A stretch of 64,000 bases of DNA from Xenopus tropicalis (GCF_000004195.4 NC_030684.2:109345429-109409428); one strand, 5' to 3'; positions 42,088-53,444 are shown, counted from the first letter of the stretch. The notes: generated from the letters alone by a model not told the origin. Translations and numbers: made by a program.

Positions 42088-42398
42088 GGGGGGGAATGCT
42101 CATTCGATAGCTCCGAGCGTTTCTTTGCCAAATTTTTCGTGTCTTGCTCGACTTTTTCGACGCCCGCACAACTTTTTTGTACGCTTGCGTGAAAAAATCG
42201 GAGAGGTTTTCCCGCTGTTTACAATCGTTCGGAACAAAAATTTTGTGACTTTCAGATCACCAATACAATATTATCGTGACCAGTACGATTTTTTCGTAAG
42301 CATTTTCGTGATATTTGCGATCTTCAGAAATTTTCGTATCCAATCCGGATTTGTCCTATTTGGGATTCGAACTCGCGTTTTCATGAATGTGCCCCTAT
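42088..42398. mobile_element. Degraded Harbinger-like element
   Basis: GGGGGGAATGCTCATTCG at the left and GAATGTGCCCCTA at the right, with an interior rich in TTTTTCG segments as in the other members. Edges uncertain. Confidence 0.45.
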
Positions 42399-42399
42399 G

Positions 42400-42651
42400 A
42401 GCCAGCTTCCTGCTGATTGGCTCAGATCCACATTCCTAAGGGAGGGGAGTAAGTTCTTAGCATTCTTGAGGGAGGGGGGAGCAGGAAAGAGCAGAGAACA
42501 GAAAGCTGCGTGTCTGTGGCACAGGAATTACAGACACAAGAGATCTTTTTTCAGAGAAGTCAGTGCAGCGTTTAAGTGAGTGCTTATGGCTGTATTTACA
42601 TAGACCTGTCTACTAAAGCTTACTTAGTTTTTACCTTTCCTTCTCCTTTAA
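42400..42651. mobile_element. Truncated T2-type MITE
   Basis: The right end CCTTTCCTTCTCCTTTAA and about 250 bp match the 60156-60612 family; the left part is missing and borders a Harbinger-like remnant. Confidence 0.7.
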
Positions 42652-43065
42652 TGATCAGCCCAATTAGGAAGCAGTTACACAGATTAACCTCTCCATATCA
42701 TTTTGGTAGCCGACTGTTCATATATACCCTTCAGAACTGGTCTCTCTTCTTGATCTTCACAAACTGCGCTAATAATGTTTTTAAGTCCAAACTACTACAT
42801 CCCTTATAAACTTGCATACATTAAAGCAAACAAAACTGGTAAATAAAATGTACTGTGGTTCTAAGTATCTGTTAACTAAAGTATAATGAATTATTTAAGA
42901 GAAAAGGTGTAGCTCTGGTTTTAAATATCTTTCTTTTGTAATGAGCCCTGGCACCCAAGTTATTTTTAAATGGCAATTATTTTGCATTACCAAGTAAAGA
43001 ATCCAAAAGAGTTATAAAAAAAATAATATTAAGTGTATGCATAAAAGGTACATTAGTTCTCCTTT

Positions 43066-43629
43066 AAAATTGTCTATATTGGTATGACCAAGAGAGTCTA
43101 AGAGGTACCAATCCCCTACTGCAAGCCACAAAGGCTCCAGGAAGAAACTAACCACTGTTGCCTCCCAGGATCCACAATGCAATAGAAAACAGGTACTTTA
43201 AATAACTAAGTTCAGAGCTGGTGAACTGAAATGTAAATAGTTCTTTTTTCTTTCTTCTATTTTACTGGTTTTATTGGAAAATCTTATATTACACTTAATT
43301 TGTTCTAATTTAATTATAAATCGGAATTTCACCATAACACATTCATGGTAGTCTGGCACACCTAAGTGTGAGACAGCCGACTACCTTGCCGTTTAGATTG
43401 TGTGCCTGTTCAACCTTAATGTGCATACGAACGTAACTGTTCTGCATACCAAGACAACTAGGCATAAGATAACCTACGCATATTGCTACTACTTGAATTG
43501 ATATTGTATGTACCAAGCATCGAATGATACTATCTTTCCTGCAAAGGACACTATCTTGCATGTATGAAATCCGATTGTTATAAAAAAAAATAAAATAAAA
43601 AAACACTATAAAAAAAAAAATTGTCTATA
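43066..43629 (+). mobile_element. Retroposed fragment with 13-bp target duplication and A-tail
   Basis: The 13-mer aattgtctatatt flanks the segment (about 43067-43079 and 43617-43629), and the right copy is preceded by a long A-rich tail (aaaaataaaataaaaaaac). The body has no ORF; its last part resembles an L1-type 3' UTR. Typical of a 5'-truncated LINE or other poly-A retroposon. Confidence 0.65.
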
Positions 43630-43759
43630 TTTTCATATGAATGTGACCTAAAACATCATCTGATTTTCAAACCAGTTCTAGAAGAAAAGTAGATGAAGAA
43701 AACGTAGTAAAACAAATGAAACAAAATATATTATATTTAGTCATTTAGTTATTGAAAAA

Positions 43760-44400
43760 AAATGATCCAATAACATATATGCGTGTGGCAGAAGTAAGTG
43801 AATCCTTAGGATTATCATATAATTTGAAGGTGAAATTAGAGTCTAGTCTTTTTCAGTCAATGGGATGACAATCCCTGTTCTTAAAATAAAACAGAGACAC
43901 TTTTTTATTTAAAGAACAGGGATCGAGCAAAGCCTGATCACAACACATTTGTGGATGTATGTCATGGCTCGAACAAGGGAGGTGTCTGAGGACCTGATGC
44001 CCATAAAGCTGGTATCAAGGCTATCTCTAAAGAGTTTGAACTCCACCAATCAACAGTCAGATTGTGAACAAATGGAGGAAATTCAAGACCGTTGTTACCC
44101 TACCCATCAAAGATGACTCCAACTGTAAGGCGTCTAATAGTTCGAGAGGTTACAAGGGAACCCAGGGTAACTTTTAAGCAACTGAAGGCCTGTCACACAT
44201 TAGTGAATGTTGATGTTCATGAGTACACCATCAGGAGAACATCGAATAGCAATGGTGTGTATAACAGGGTAGCAAGAAGGAAGCCACTGCTCTCTCCCAA
44301 AAATATTGCTGACTGTCTACAGTTTGCTAAAGATCATGTGGACAAGACAGAAGGATACAAAAACAGGGACTTCCAATGTTTCTGCAATTTGCAATAATAT
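43760..44400 (+). pseudogene. Tc1/mariner transposase fragment
   Basis: Reading with one break: MARTREVSEDL, KAGIKAISKEFELHQSTVR, then SKMTPTVRRLIVREVTREPR and LLSPKNIADCLQFAKDHVDK. This is the paired-type helix-turn-helix half of a Tc1-like transposase; the DDE catalytic half is missing after about 44400. A preceding AT-rich stretch may be the remains of the left terminal repeat. Confidence 0.8.
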
Positions 44401-46290
44401 AGGGAGAACTATTTGGCCACTAAATGTTAGAATAGGAAGCATTTAAAAGGAAAAATAGAGGGAAAACATGAGTCATCCTATTTCTATGGGCACTTTGCTT
44501 AGGTACACAATACGAATGTGGAAGCCCATTGGCTGTGTACCTGCACAAGAGAGAGGTGGGAATAGTGATAAATATTTTGCTCTAAATAACAAGAATGGAT
44601 ATTTAATTGAAATTCTTTGCGCCCAAGAGGCTTAGATAATCAGTTTGAACTGACACCGTTATTATAAACTTACGTGTTGCAGAGGATATTTTCTACTATT
44701 AGGTTCACACATTTCGGAGGGAAATCAGAACCGTGTATTTTATTCAAGTCCCAAGTAAGCCAGGAAATGTATACCCACCTAGTAGTGTCCAGAAAAGGTG
44801 TGGGACTCTGCTTGAACAGAAATGTATTATCTCATTCTGATTTTATTGAATCTGTTATTGGCATTATTAACTTTTTGCTATATACCTCATTAAAGCGATT
44901 GGGAATTTAGTGTGCACAGATATTTTTCTATCTAAACAATATATATCTTGGGATAATTTAAGTGAACGAAGAAACTGAAAGTAGAACTGAGAAAGGGTTT
45001 TGCCTTCTAGTTTGTAATTCCAGCTGCTATCTGGTGACTGGGGTCCACTTTACCCTAAAAACCAGGCAGTGGTGCACATAAATACTATCAGGAAACCGCA
45101 GCGGAGAATAACTTGTGGAGAGAGACTCTTCCCTACAGCTTCCACTACCCGAACTTCTAAAGATGAGAACAGTAGAAAAGGCAGGAAGGCCACAAAGCAT
45201 GAGGCGAACTGCAAACGGGCACAGGTCTGGGCAGGCAGCGATCGTAGTAGTCATAAACCAGGCTAGGGTAAAATCCAAGGAAATAGAGCACAACAAGGTC
45301 AGATGGTTGGCAAAAGGAACTCAGACAGAAAAGCAGGCTTAGTTTTGCAGCAATGCTGTAGACAACTTAGCACAGAGAAAGGCATTTGGCGTCTTTAAAA
45401 AAAAATTTGCATGCGCAGGGGCCTATGGTGTCAGGACCTACAGTGCACTACAGAGTTGCACGCACACAGCGTCCCACAACGAACAGGATGCATGTGCGCA
45501 CTCTGGATCCATGCCCCTTAGTTCCCCTACAGACTAATGAGACTGGAAGATAAATAGGAAGGGCCTGAAAGGAAATATAATTAATCAAAGGAAATAATAA
45601 TAGTAAAATTGTAGCCTTACAGACCAATAGTTTTCTCAGAGACCCTCACATTTAAAAGCTGGAAAAGCATAAGGGGAAAGAAATAATTAATAAAAAACTA
45701 TAAAAAAAAAATTAAAAGAATTAAGGTGAGTTGAAAAGTTACTCAGAATAGAACATTCTATAATATACTAAACATTAAAAAAAATTGCTCACAGATTCTA
45801 CACCTATAGAATAATCACATCCTACATAACAATTCAATGCAATTGTGCAAAGGTTGTGCCAATTTTTCTCATCTAAAGGTGTATTTGCATTCACATTTAC
45901 TTATAACATACGGCACATTCAAACAGAATGATATAAAAGATGGAGTCAGCTTCTTGAGATCATACAGGCATCCACATCGATGGAATAATCAAGAGCTTCT
46001 CATGTTTTGCAAAGCACACCTAAAATGGCTGCAATGCTGAGTTCCACTGCTAATATATTGTATGTATAACATGAGCTCCCCCTGCAGCTCTGTCTTGACA
46101 GTGATCAGACAGAATGGAAAAACCTTAGCGTAATACTGATAACAAGAAACTACTTCAAAATATTCATGGACGTCATTAGTTACCAAAGATCATGTTAATA
46201 CTTTTTTTCTGTTAGGGCTGCTTCTGTATGTAATTGTTACTTAAAGTTCTTAAAGCTGACTGCCAACCTGATTGTCCCTTCTTAACCTGT
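44401..46290. other. Intergenic stretch, no gene recognised
   Basis: Short open frames only (for example 45115-45342), without domains. The part 45050-45540 looks like a decayed repeat; the rest shows nothing I can name. Confidence 0.5.
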
Positions 46291-46299
46291 CAATTATAG

Positions 46300-46575
46300 C
46301 AGGGGTCCCCAACCTTTCTTATTCGTGAGCCACAGTCAAATGTAAAAAGACTTGGGGAGCAACACAAGCATCATTAAAGTTCATGGAGGTGCCAAATAAG
46401 GGCTAAGATTGGCTATTAGGGAGCCTCTATGCACACTATCAGCTTACAGTAGGCTTTATTTGGTAGGAAATCTTTTCAACCATAACTTGCCACCAAGTCA
46501 GGAATTCAAAAATAACTACCTGGTTTGGGGGGCACTGGGAGCAACATCCAAGGGGTTGGTGAGCAACATCCCCTG
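46300..46575. mobile_element. hAT-like MITE, right end missing
   Basis: Begins CAGGGGTCCCCAACCTTTCT and continues with GGGGAGCAACACAAGCAT and CATCCAAGGGGTTGGTGAGC as in the 21151-21473 copy. Confidence 0.7.
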
Positions 46576-46759
46576 AACAGTTTGATGCCCAATATGCATA
46601 TTTATCAAAGTACATGCAATTTAGAGACCCCAAAATATACCTTGTGCATAATTTTAATTTTACAAAATTTTAATTACTAATTTTACTGCTTACATTTACT
46701 AATTCATAAACACACAGCCATGTGTGTGTGGTAAAAGCTGCAAAAAAGTAAGGTGACCC

Positions 46760-47260
46760 CTGGAAACTATATATTTTTGGAAAGTACACATGCAGGCAAA
46801 TTTAAAATGGCTAAATATTTCTTTCTACCCCAAACTATGAAAAGGCAAATTTTTCCCAAAGTTAGCGGTTTTGATGGCATTTCTGGAAACCACCTAAAAA
46901 TGTTGCAATTTGCCTCATTAGCAGGTATTCTTACATACAAAGGAAAAATATGTATGGCCGTGGTGTAACGAACAGTTTAATGACCAATATGCATTGATAT
47001 ACCAAACTATTTGGTATGTACATCCCCCAAATGAAAATAGTGCATTTGGATTTTTCTCTCCTGCGAAATCAGTTTCTGCAAAAAGAGCCCCATGACCACA
47101 TATTATGTATCGCAAGACCCCAAATATTTTTGGAAAGTACACATTCTGACAAATCCAACATGGTAAAGATGCCTTTATACACCAAAGTATCTGCAAAACT
47201 TTCCCAAAGTTAGCGGTTTTTATGACTTTTCTGTACATTGCCTACAAATGTTGCAATTAG
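46760..47260. repeat. Two tandem units of an about 350-bp repeat
   Basis: TTTTTGGAAAGTACACAT recurs about 353 bp apart (46774 and 47127), as do TTTCCCAAAGTTAGCGGTTT and AAATGTTGCAATT. Looks like a satellite-type dimer. Confidence 0.75.
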
Positions 47261-47996
47261 TCACATTTATCTCACATAATGAGAACTTTATAGGTCATAT
47301 CTTTACTGCTAAATGGCCGTGGTCACCTTGAGCTAGTAAAGAAGCCTAAACATAGTGCATAGCATTGCTATTATACCTCATTAAGTACTCCTTTAAACAG
47401 TGCAATGTTATGGATCGTACTGTATCTGCCAAAAAGCGGTTTGGTACAGCAAATTCTCCTTCAAGGTACAATTTATTAGGACGATTAAGGCAAAAGGGTT
47501 ATTTACATGAGTAACAGAAAGGTGGAAGATGGAGGGATGAGGTTGAAGATCAGGATGAGTAGAGGAGGGAGAGGAGAAAAAAGAAATGGTAAGAAAACAG
47601 AAATACTTAGAAACATAAAGGGTTAAGCAAATTGTATTCCCATTACTGTAATCTGAAGCAAGTTTATATTATTTTGGGATCTCCCTTCAAATAGCATCAT
47701 ACTATATTTAGCCAATTTGGCCCCCCTTCACCCCTAGGCCATGGATGATAACTCTATTACAGGTCCGGACTGGAATACAAAATAGGCCCTGGCATCCCAA
47801 GTACACAGAAGCCCAAACAGCCCCCACCAGTCCAATAAATAGTGACTGTCAATGGCATCTTACAGCAGCCCCTCTGGCATTTGCCAGAAACCATAGATTG
47901 CCAATCCGCGCCTGTACTATTATAGTTAGTAGCAAGCGATTCACTATGTAAATCTTACCTGTGTGTAATTGCCCCTTTGCAAAACATCCTTTAGAT

Positions 47997-49202
47997 CAGT
48001 GCTGTCCAACTGACGGCCCGCGACTAAATATTCACCGCTACAGTACAGTATATTATCGCAACAAAATATTCACCGCTATAGTACTGTATATTTTGGCGAC
48101 AACATATTCACCGCTATAGTACTGTATATTAGTAGCGAAATTCCATACTTGCCAAGACTTTAGTGAAATTGAGTAAAAAGACACATACTTGAATAAATAA
48201 CACTGTAAGTCCATATTTTATTGCCAAAAACTTATTTACTGTACTTTTCTATAATTTTTCGCCTGCCTGTAGTAGGTGTTAATTTTCGCATAGCCGAATG
48301 CAATATTTAGCACGCAAAAGTTATAGTGAATCATGCGATCGTATTCTTTTCAGCGGGGAAATTAACGCATGCGACTTAAATTTTTGCCGGTGGGATGGTA
48401 GTTCGGGGAGATTAATCACCCATGACAAGGGAGATTTGTCGCGGGCGACTAATCTCCCCATGTGCCAGAGCCCTAAGACCCCACATTATTCATCAGTTCA
48501 CACCTCAGACAGACTGTTGGAGCAGTGCCAGCATTGTGTCACTGCCTGTGTGTATGGCACACAGAGGCAGCATAGGGCAGGCAGAGTATGGCACACACAG
48601 GCAGCATAGGGCAGGCAGAGTACAGTACACGCAGGCAGCATACGGCAGACGGAGTATAGTACACACAAGCAGCATAGGGTAGGCAGAGTATGGCACACAC
48701 AGACAGCATAGGGCAGACAGAGTATGGCACACACAGACAGCATAGGGCAGACAGAGTATGGCACACACAGGCAGCTATGGGCTGCCCTATTCTGCCTGTG
48801 TGTGCCATACTCTACCTGCCCTATGCTGCCTGTGGGAGGTGAACCTAGCAGGGGTTTGTTCTGGGAGTTAGCATTTGAAAATCGTCATTATATGGTCCCT
48901 AAGATATAATTATGTGCTGGGGGTTGCTGTGTTATCCGCAGGGAAAGAGGAGGCATATAGGTTTAAGGGTGTGCCTTAACATGATATAATAAACTTCTTT
49001 CACATATGAATGAAGGGTGATATCCCTACAGTGAGCACCAACCATTTGGTTTTAATGTGGGTATGGTCCTAAAAGCTCTTGTGATAACATGGGTGTGGTT
49101 TAAAAAAAGGGTAGTGGTCAAAACTGGCTTCCATTATTGGCCCTCCACCATGTAGGCCAGAAAAATCCTGGCCCTCGGTACAACAGAAGTTGGACACCAC
49201 TG
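47997..49202. mobile_element. Non-autonomous hAT-type element, 1.2 kb
   Basis: Termini CAGTGCTGTCCAACT and AGTTGGACACCACTG are inverted repeats starting CAG/CTG, flanked by an exact 8-bp duplication ctttagat (47989-47996 and 49203-49210); both are hAT hallmarks. No transposase is encoded. It contains a 34-bp minisatellite (48552-48780) and a segment seen elsewhere as a separate repeat (48385-48475). Confidence 0.85.
48552..48780. repeat. 34-bp minisatellite, about 6.7 copies
   Basis: Units begin GTATGGCACACACAGGCAGC at 48552, 48586, 48620, 48654, 48688, 48722 and 48756. A partial inverted copy follows at 48782-48834. Open frames across it on the minus strand are by-products of the repeat. 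Confidence 0.9.
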
Positions 49203-49876
49203 CTTTAGATATTTTCTTCTTAATAAAAAAATATGTAAGAGGGTAAATCAGGCCATGAGGTATTCCTGTTTGTAACAATGCTTCCTCCATTAAGTACATA
49301 TCTCTGTTATGAGAAGCAGATGCTTAAAGTGACTGCAGGATTCATTGTTCTACATGCTTTTAATATGAGTCATATGGGAGGAAACAAAGCCAATATAACA
49401 TACATATAATTTCAGCAGTTAATTTCAATTGTGATATTATCATTAGAATACTCTATAAGGAAATAATAAATAAAGGTAAAGTGGCTGTTTTTATCTCAGG
49501 TAGGATACTGGTAATTGTGTACATGATCATATAGCTGCATTAGATTGTCAATTATGTGGTCACTCAGCAATGAAACCTATAGTCTGATCTGGGAAGATCC
49601 CAGGCATTCTGCGGCATAGGGCTACACATAACTATAAAATATTGTGAATTTGTTAGGACTTACAAAGCCTGAGACTTATATAGGTCCAAGGCTTCATAAA
49701 GCTTGACCAGGACTTAATGAAAGGGGTTTTGGTAACTGATCAAATGGCAAACAAGGGATATCATGAGGAAAATACAACCCACAGGGGTGTTAGGAATTAG
49801 AATACTTAGGGGTTGATTTACTAATCCACGAATCCGAATCCCGAATGGGAAAAAATCAGATTGGAAACGAACATTT

Positions 49877-50057
49877 CGCGACTTTTTCGTAGCCATTACG
49901 ACTTGCTCGTAAATTGTCGCGACTTTTTCGAAACCATTACGACTTGCTCGTAAATTGTCGCGACTTTTTCGTAGCCATTAAGACTTGCTCGTAAATTGTT
50001 GCGACTTTTTCGTAGCCATTATAACTTGCTCGTATATTGTCGCGACTTTTTCGTATT
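49877..50057. repeat. 41-bp tandem array, about 4.4 copies
   Basis: The unit begins CGCGACTTTTTCGTAGCCAT; starts at 49877, 49918, 49959, 50000 and 50041 (partial). Inside the Harbinger-like element. Confidence 0.9.
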
Positions 50058-50108
50058 GAGCGCTCGTAAAAGGCGGGCAAACCTTTGCGACTTTGCATGA
50101 TTTTGGAA

Positions 50109-50420
50109 GTCTCCCATAGGACTCAATGGCACTCTGCAGCTCCAACCTGGCCCAAGGAAAGTCTCCCATAGGGCTCAATGGCACTCTGCAGCTCCAACCT
50201 GGCCCAAGGAAAGTCTCCCATAGGGCTCAATGGCACTCTGCAGCTCCAACCTGGCCCAAGGAAAGTCTCCCATAGGGCTCAATGGCACTCTGCAGCTCCA
50301 ACCTGGCCCAAGGAAAGTCTCCCATAGGGCTCAATGGCACTCTGCAGCTCCAACCCGGCCCAAGGAAAGTCTCCCTTAGGGCTCAATGGCACTCTGCAGC
50401 TCCAACCTGGCCCAAGGAAA
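50109..50420. repeat. 52-bp tandem array, six copies
   Basis: The unit begins GTCTCCCATAGGGCTCAATG; starts at 50109, 50161, 50213, 50265, 50317 and 50369, almost identical to each other. No spacers differ between units, so it is not a CRISPR. Confidence 0.93.
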
Positions 50421-50673
50421 GTCACGACACTGAAGCTTGAATGAATCCGAAACTTTCGTACTCGGCGTGACGGCTACGAAAAAGTTTACGAAAAAATCGC
50501 AAAATACCGATCATTACGAAAAAAACGCATTCGGACGATTTTTGGACGTTCGTGGATTAGTAAATGCGCCCCTTAATGTCTTCCAATAAGGTTTCTGGGA
50601 ACACATAATTTTCTTGAATACACATTAAAATTCATTTTGAGTTCAGCCCCCTGCAGGTAAAGTAATTACAGTC

Positions 50674-51075
50674 TTAAGGGAGAAGGAAAGCCTATGTCAC
50701 TTAGGGGTGCCAAAATGTTAGGCACCCCCAAGTGACTTTAATCGCTTACCTTGTACACGGCTGGTTCCCCTGTTAAGAGAGAACCGCACCATCCCGTGGT
50801 AGCTGCGAGCGCTTCCTTCTTCCGCGTTGGCGCATTGCGCATGCACAGTAGAGTGAAATGCCAAACTTTAACAACAAATTCGGCTTTTCACTCTAATGCA
50901 CATGCGCCGGCCCAGGGATTTCGCCGCAAAAGAAACGCGGAAGAAGGAAGTGCTCGTTACAGCTACTCCGGGATGGTGCAGTTTTCTCCTAACAGGGGCA
51001 CCAGCCCGGGGTACAAGGTAAGCGATTTAAGTCACTTGGGGGTGCCTAACATTGTGGTACCCCCAAGTGACTTAG
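50674..51075. mobile_element. T2-type MITE, right end lost
   Basis: Starts TTAAGGGAGAAGGAAAGCC and continues as the 31147-31534 family (GGGGTGCCAAAATGTTAGG); ends at CCCCCAAGTGACTTAGG without the terminal CTCCTTTAA. Confidence 0.75.
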
Positions 51076-51479
51076 GCTGGACAGACATGGAAGAGCGGGA
51101 CAAAAGCTTATGTGCCTCCCCCACTGTACATTCATATACAATTTCTGTTCATTCCTATGGAATATTTCTCTCTTTCAAAACCAAATGTAGAAAAGTTGGA
51201 AGCCACACATTAATTTACTGAAGGAGAGATAGGAAGCAAGGAAAGCACAGGAGGGAGAAATGCTGAACTTGTAGCAGAGTGGAATGGGAAGATGCAGGGT
51301 TGTTATTTACTGAGGGAAATGTAGCAAGGCATAGGCTGCCTTTCTGGGAGAAGAGAAAGCCACACTAATGCATTAGGAAGAAGAGAGTTGATGTATGTGA
51401 AAGAATTTTTTTTTTTTTTTAGTAGTAGTTTTTCAGTTATTTCAGAACTTCATTAAGATTTTTATTTTAATAGTTTTTC

Positions 51480-51645
51480 AGTTTTTCTCCACTGCGACTT
51501 TGAAGATTATGGAACCGATGTGAAGGGCTTTTCACCAGCGACTCCTATTGTTGCTGGTGGAAAGCCTTTTTGGACTGGTTTGTCGCCTGCGATAGCAGAG
51601 ATCTATCACGGGCGACTAAACCACTCCATGAGAAGGCAACTTTAA
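51480..51645. repeat. Repeat with CGACTA/TAGTCG-type inverted segments
   Basis: CACCAGCGACTCCTATTGTTG with TGGTGGAAAGCC and CACGGGCGACTAAACC form hairpins. Related to a segment inside the hAT element (48385-48475). Confidence 0.45.
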
Positions 51646-51649
51646 AGGA

Positions 51650-52015
51650 ATGGTCAGAAAGATATTTAAATAATTTAAACCAAGAAAGAGCAGTCATGAA
51701 TGCCAATATGCCAATGAGTACAGAATGTCTAGGAGTAGGTGGTCAATCGTGTCAAAGGCTGCATAGAGGTCTAGAAGGATTAGTATGCAATAGTCACCGT
51801 TAGACTTTGCAAGGAGATCATTGGTTACTTTAGTGAGACCAGTTTCTGTTGAGTGTGTTGGGCGGAAGCCAGATTGCAGGGAGTTAAGAAAGGAATTGTG
51901 AGTGAGATGCTGGACCAGGCGGTTGTAAACAAGCCTTTCCAACAATTTAGATGCAAATATTAGAAAGGAAACTGGGCGACAGTTGACAGGGTACCTAGGA
52001 TAAAGGGAAGTTTTT
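51650..52015 (-). pseudogene. CR1/Rex-like reverse transcriptase remnant
   Basis: The minus strand reads [20 protein letters not shown], then [10 protein letters not shown] and [20 protein letters not shown], and [15 protein letters not shown]. These are RT motifs of CR1/Rex-type non-LTR elements. The open part is about 84 codons, with breaks on both sides and no YADD. Dead fragment in the intergenic region. Confidence 0.8.
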
Positions 52016-52140
52016 TTCAGGATTGATTAGTGATTAGTGCTTGTTTATACAATAAAAGTACCAGTAGAAAACGAGAGGTTAAATAGGTGGGTAAGATGGG
52101 CTGAGTGTATCAGAAATTGGTTTCAGGAGGTAAGAAAGTG

Positions 52141-52474
52141 TTAAGCTGGCCATACACGTGGTGATCTGACGATGTTTCGTGCGACCAAACATCATCAGAT
52201 CCGCCACACACCATTCAGGGCTGAATCGGCAGGTAAGGAGGTAGAAACAATAGGATTTCTACCTCCTTCTGCCGATTCAGCGCTGAAGGAAGATTTTGGT
52301 CAGGCGCCTTCTATGGCGCCTGATCAAAATTTTCAAACTGGTAAGATTGGCGAGTCGGCCGATATCAGCAGCCTCCTGTGATATCGGTCGACTCGCCGAC
52401 ATACCATACACGCACCGAATATCGTACGAAACGAGGTTTCGTACGATATTATCGGTGCGTGTATGGCCACCTTC
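52141..52474. mobile_element. Fold-back MITE, copy 2
   Basis: Near-identical to 39372-39704 over its full length and in the same orientation, with scattered substitutions. Lies about 570 bp before the SRP54-side promoter-like repeat. Confidence 0.85.
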
Positions 52475-53034
52475 AGGTAGGTAAGTTTAGGGCTGAGTGT
52501 ATCAGAAACTGGGTAAAGGAGGTGAGACGGCATGGGGCCAAGGAAGATTCTAATTTCCCACCATGTCATCTTATAAATTGGCCCTTTTTTTAAACTGTGA
52601 AAAATCCACCCCTTGTTAGCACAAAAATGTTAAAGTTGGCTTTGGCAACCTGCACAAAGTGTCTTTCTCATTTCCTGGCTCTACCTAAGATGATCAGAAA
52701 ACCCTGCACTACACTGATGAGCAAAAGAAGGGCAAAATCGGTCTGTAGTTGGAAATCTGATCAGCTGTTATCCCGGCTTCTGATTTAAAAACCCAGTGGG
52801 TGAGCTTTAACCCATACTAGGCTAAACCCATGTAAATGGGATTTTCTTTAAACTCGTTGGGATTAGTTCCCAGAATTCCTTTTGTCTACTGGCACAAGAA
52901 ATAAACTTTACTTTACTATGTAAAATATTGGGAACAGAAGCTCTTGAAGCAGCAGGTATTGCTTGTAACCACTGGCAGAACCAGACGCTACTTCACCTCC
53001 CCCCTCCAGGCAGCGCTATGCGCCTTCTCTCCGC

Positions 53035-53230
53035 CTATATACGGTAATCGTGACATCACGGTCTCGCGAGATGAGCCTTGTGAGGTTTGTTTTTAGCTGC
53101 GCAGAAGTGAAGGAGGTTGATATTAACGGCACTGCAGGACTGGTAAAGAGTAATCCGGGACTGCGGGATGTGAAAAAAAAACTGTGTCTGTGTCTGGATA
53201 AGCGAAACTGCTGCGTGTGTGCCGGAAGCG
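53035..53230 (+). promoter_or_regulatory. Probable SRP54 promoter region with CRE-like site and TCTCGCGAGA
   Basis: Contains CGCCTATATACGG, TGACATCACGG, then TCTCGCGAGATGAGCC and a downstream stretch (CAGAAGTGAAGG, ATCCGGGACTGCGGG) that matches the BAZ1A-side sequence at 40.3-40.5 kb in inverted orientation. Located upstream of a good splice donor at 53445. Confidence 0.6.
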
Positions 53231-53379
53231 GATATCAGCTGACGGGTCAAAGGGAAACTTGGAATGGTGACGTTTCATATAGAACGGAAGTTCCCGTGCT
53301 GTGAAATTCCTGTCGGTCTGTTGAGTTTGTAATTTCGTTATATGGACATTGCGTTGCCTGAGCATCGACCGGTCCAGTT

Positions 53380-53444
53380 GGGGATATAAAAGCATATAGT
53401 GGGAGGGCTGAGGGACCCCCACATTGGGGGCTTATTTCTCATCA
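53380..53444 (+). other. srp54: Candidate SRP54 non-coding first exon end, with TATA-like box
   Basis: A TATA-like box (GATATAAAAG) near 53384 and a strong donor CAG|GTAAGC at 53444/53445 suggest a short 5' untranslated exon spliced to the acceptor at 55770. A longer first exon starting near the CGCG element is equally possible. Confidence 0.45.

Larger units (their letters stand above)
49809..50572. mobile_element. Harbinger-like MITE carrying two tandem arrays
   Basis: The ends GGGGTTGATTTACTAATCCACGA and its complement TCGTGGATTAGTAAATGCGCCCC are flanked by TTA on both sides, as in Harbinger-type insertions. The interior has a 41-bp array and a 52-bp array. No coding capacity. Confidence 0.75.

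Noticed and set aside
45115..45342. 75-codon open frame rich in Arg and Lys
   Set aside because: No family match and no splice or promoter context; probably within a decayed repeat.
48498..48808. Cysteine-rich minus-strand open frames of 87-89 codons in three frames
   Set aside because: Open only because the 34-bp minisatellite lacks stops; no start context or homology.
49877..50420. Regular arrays that could suggest a CRISPR
   Set aside because: Units are contiguous with no unique spacers, lie inside a MITE, and the genome is eukaryotic.
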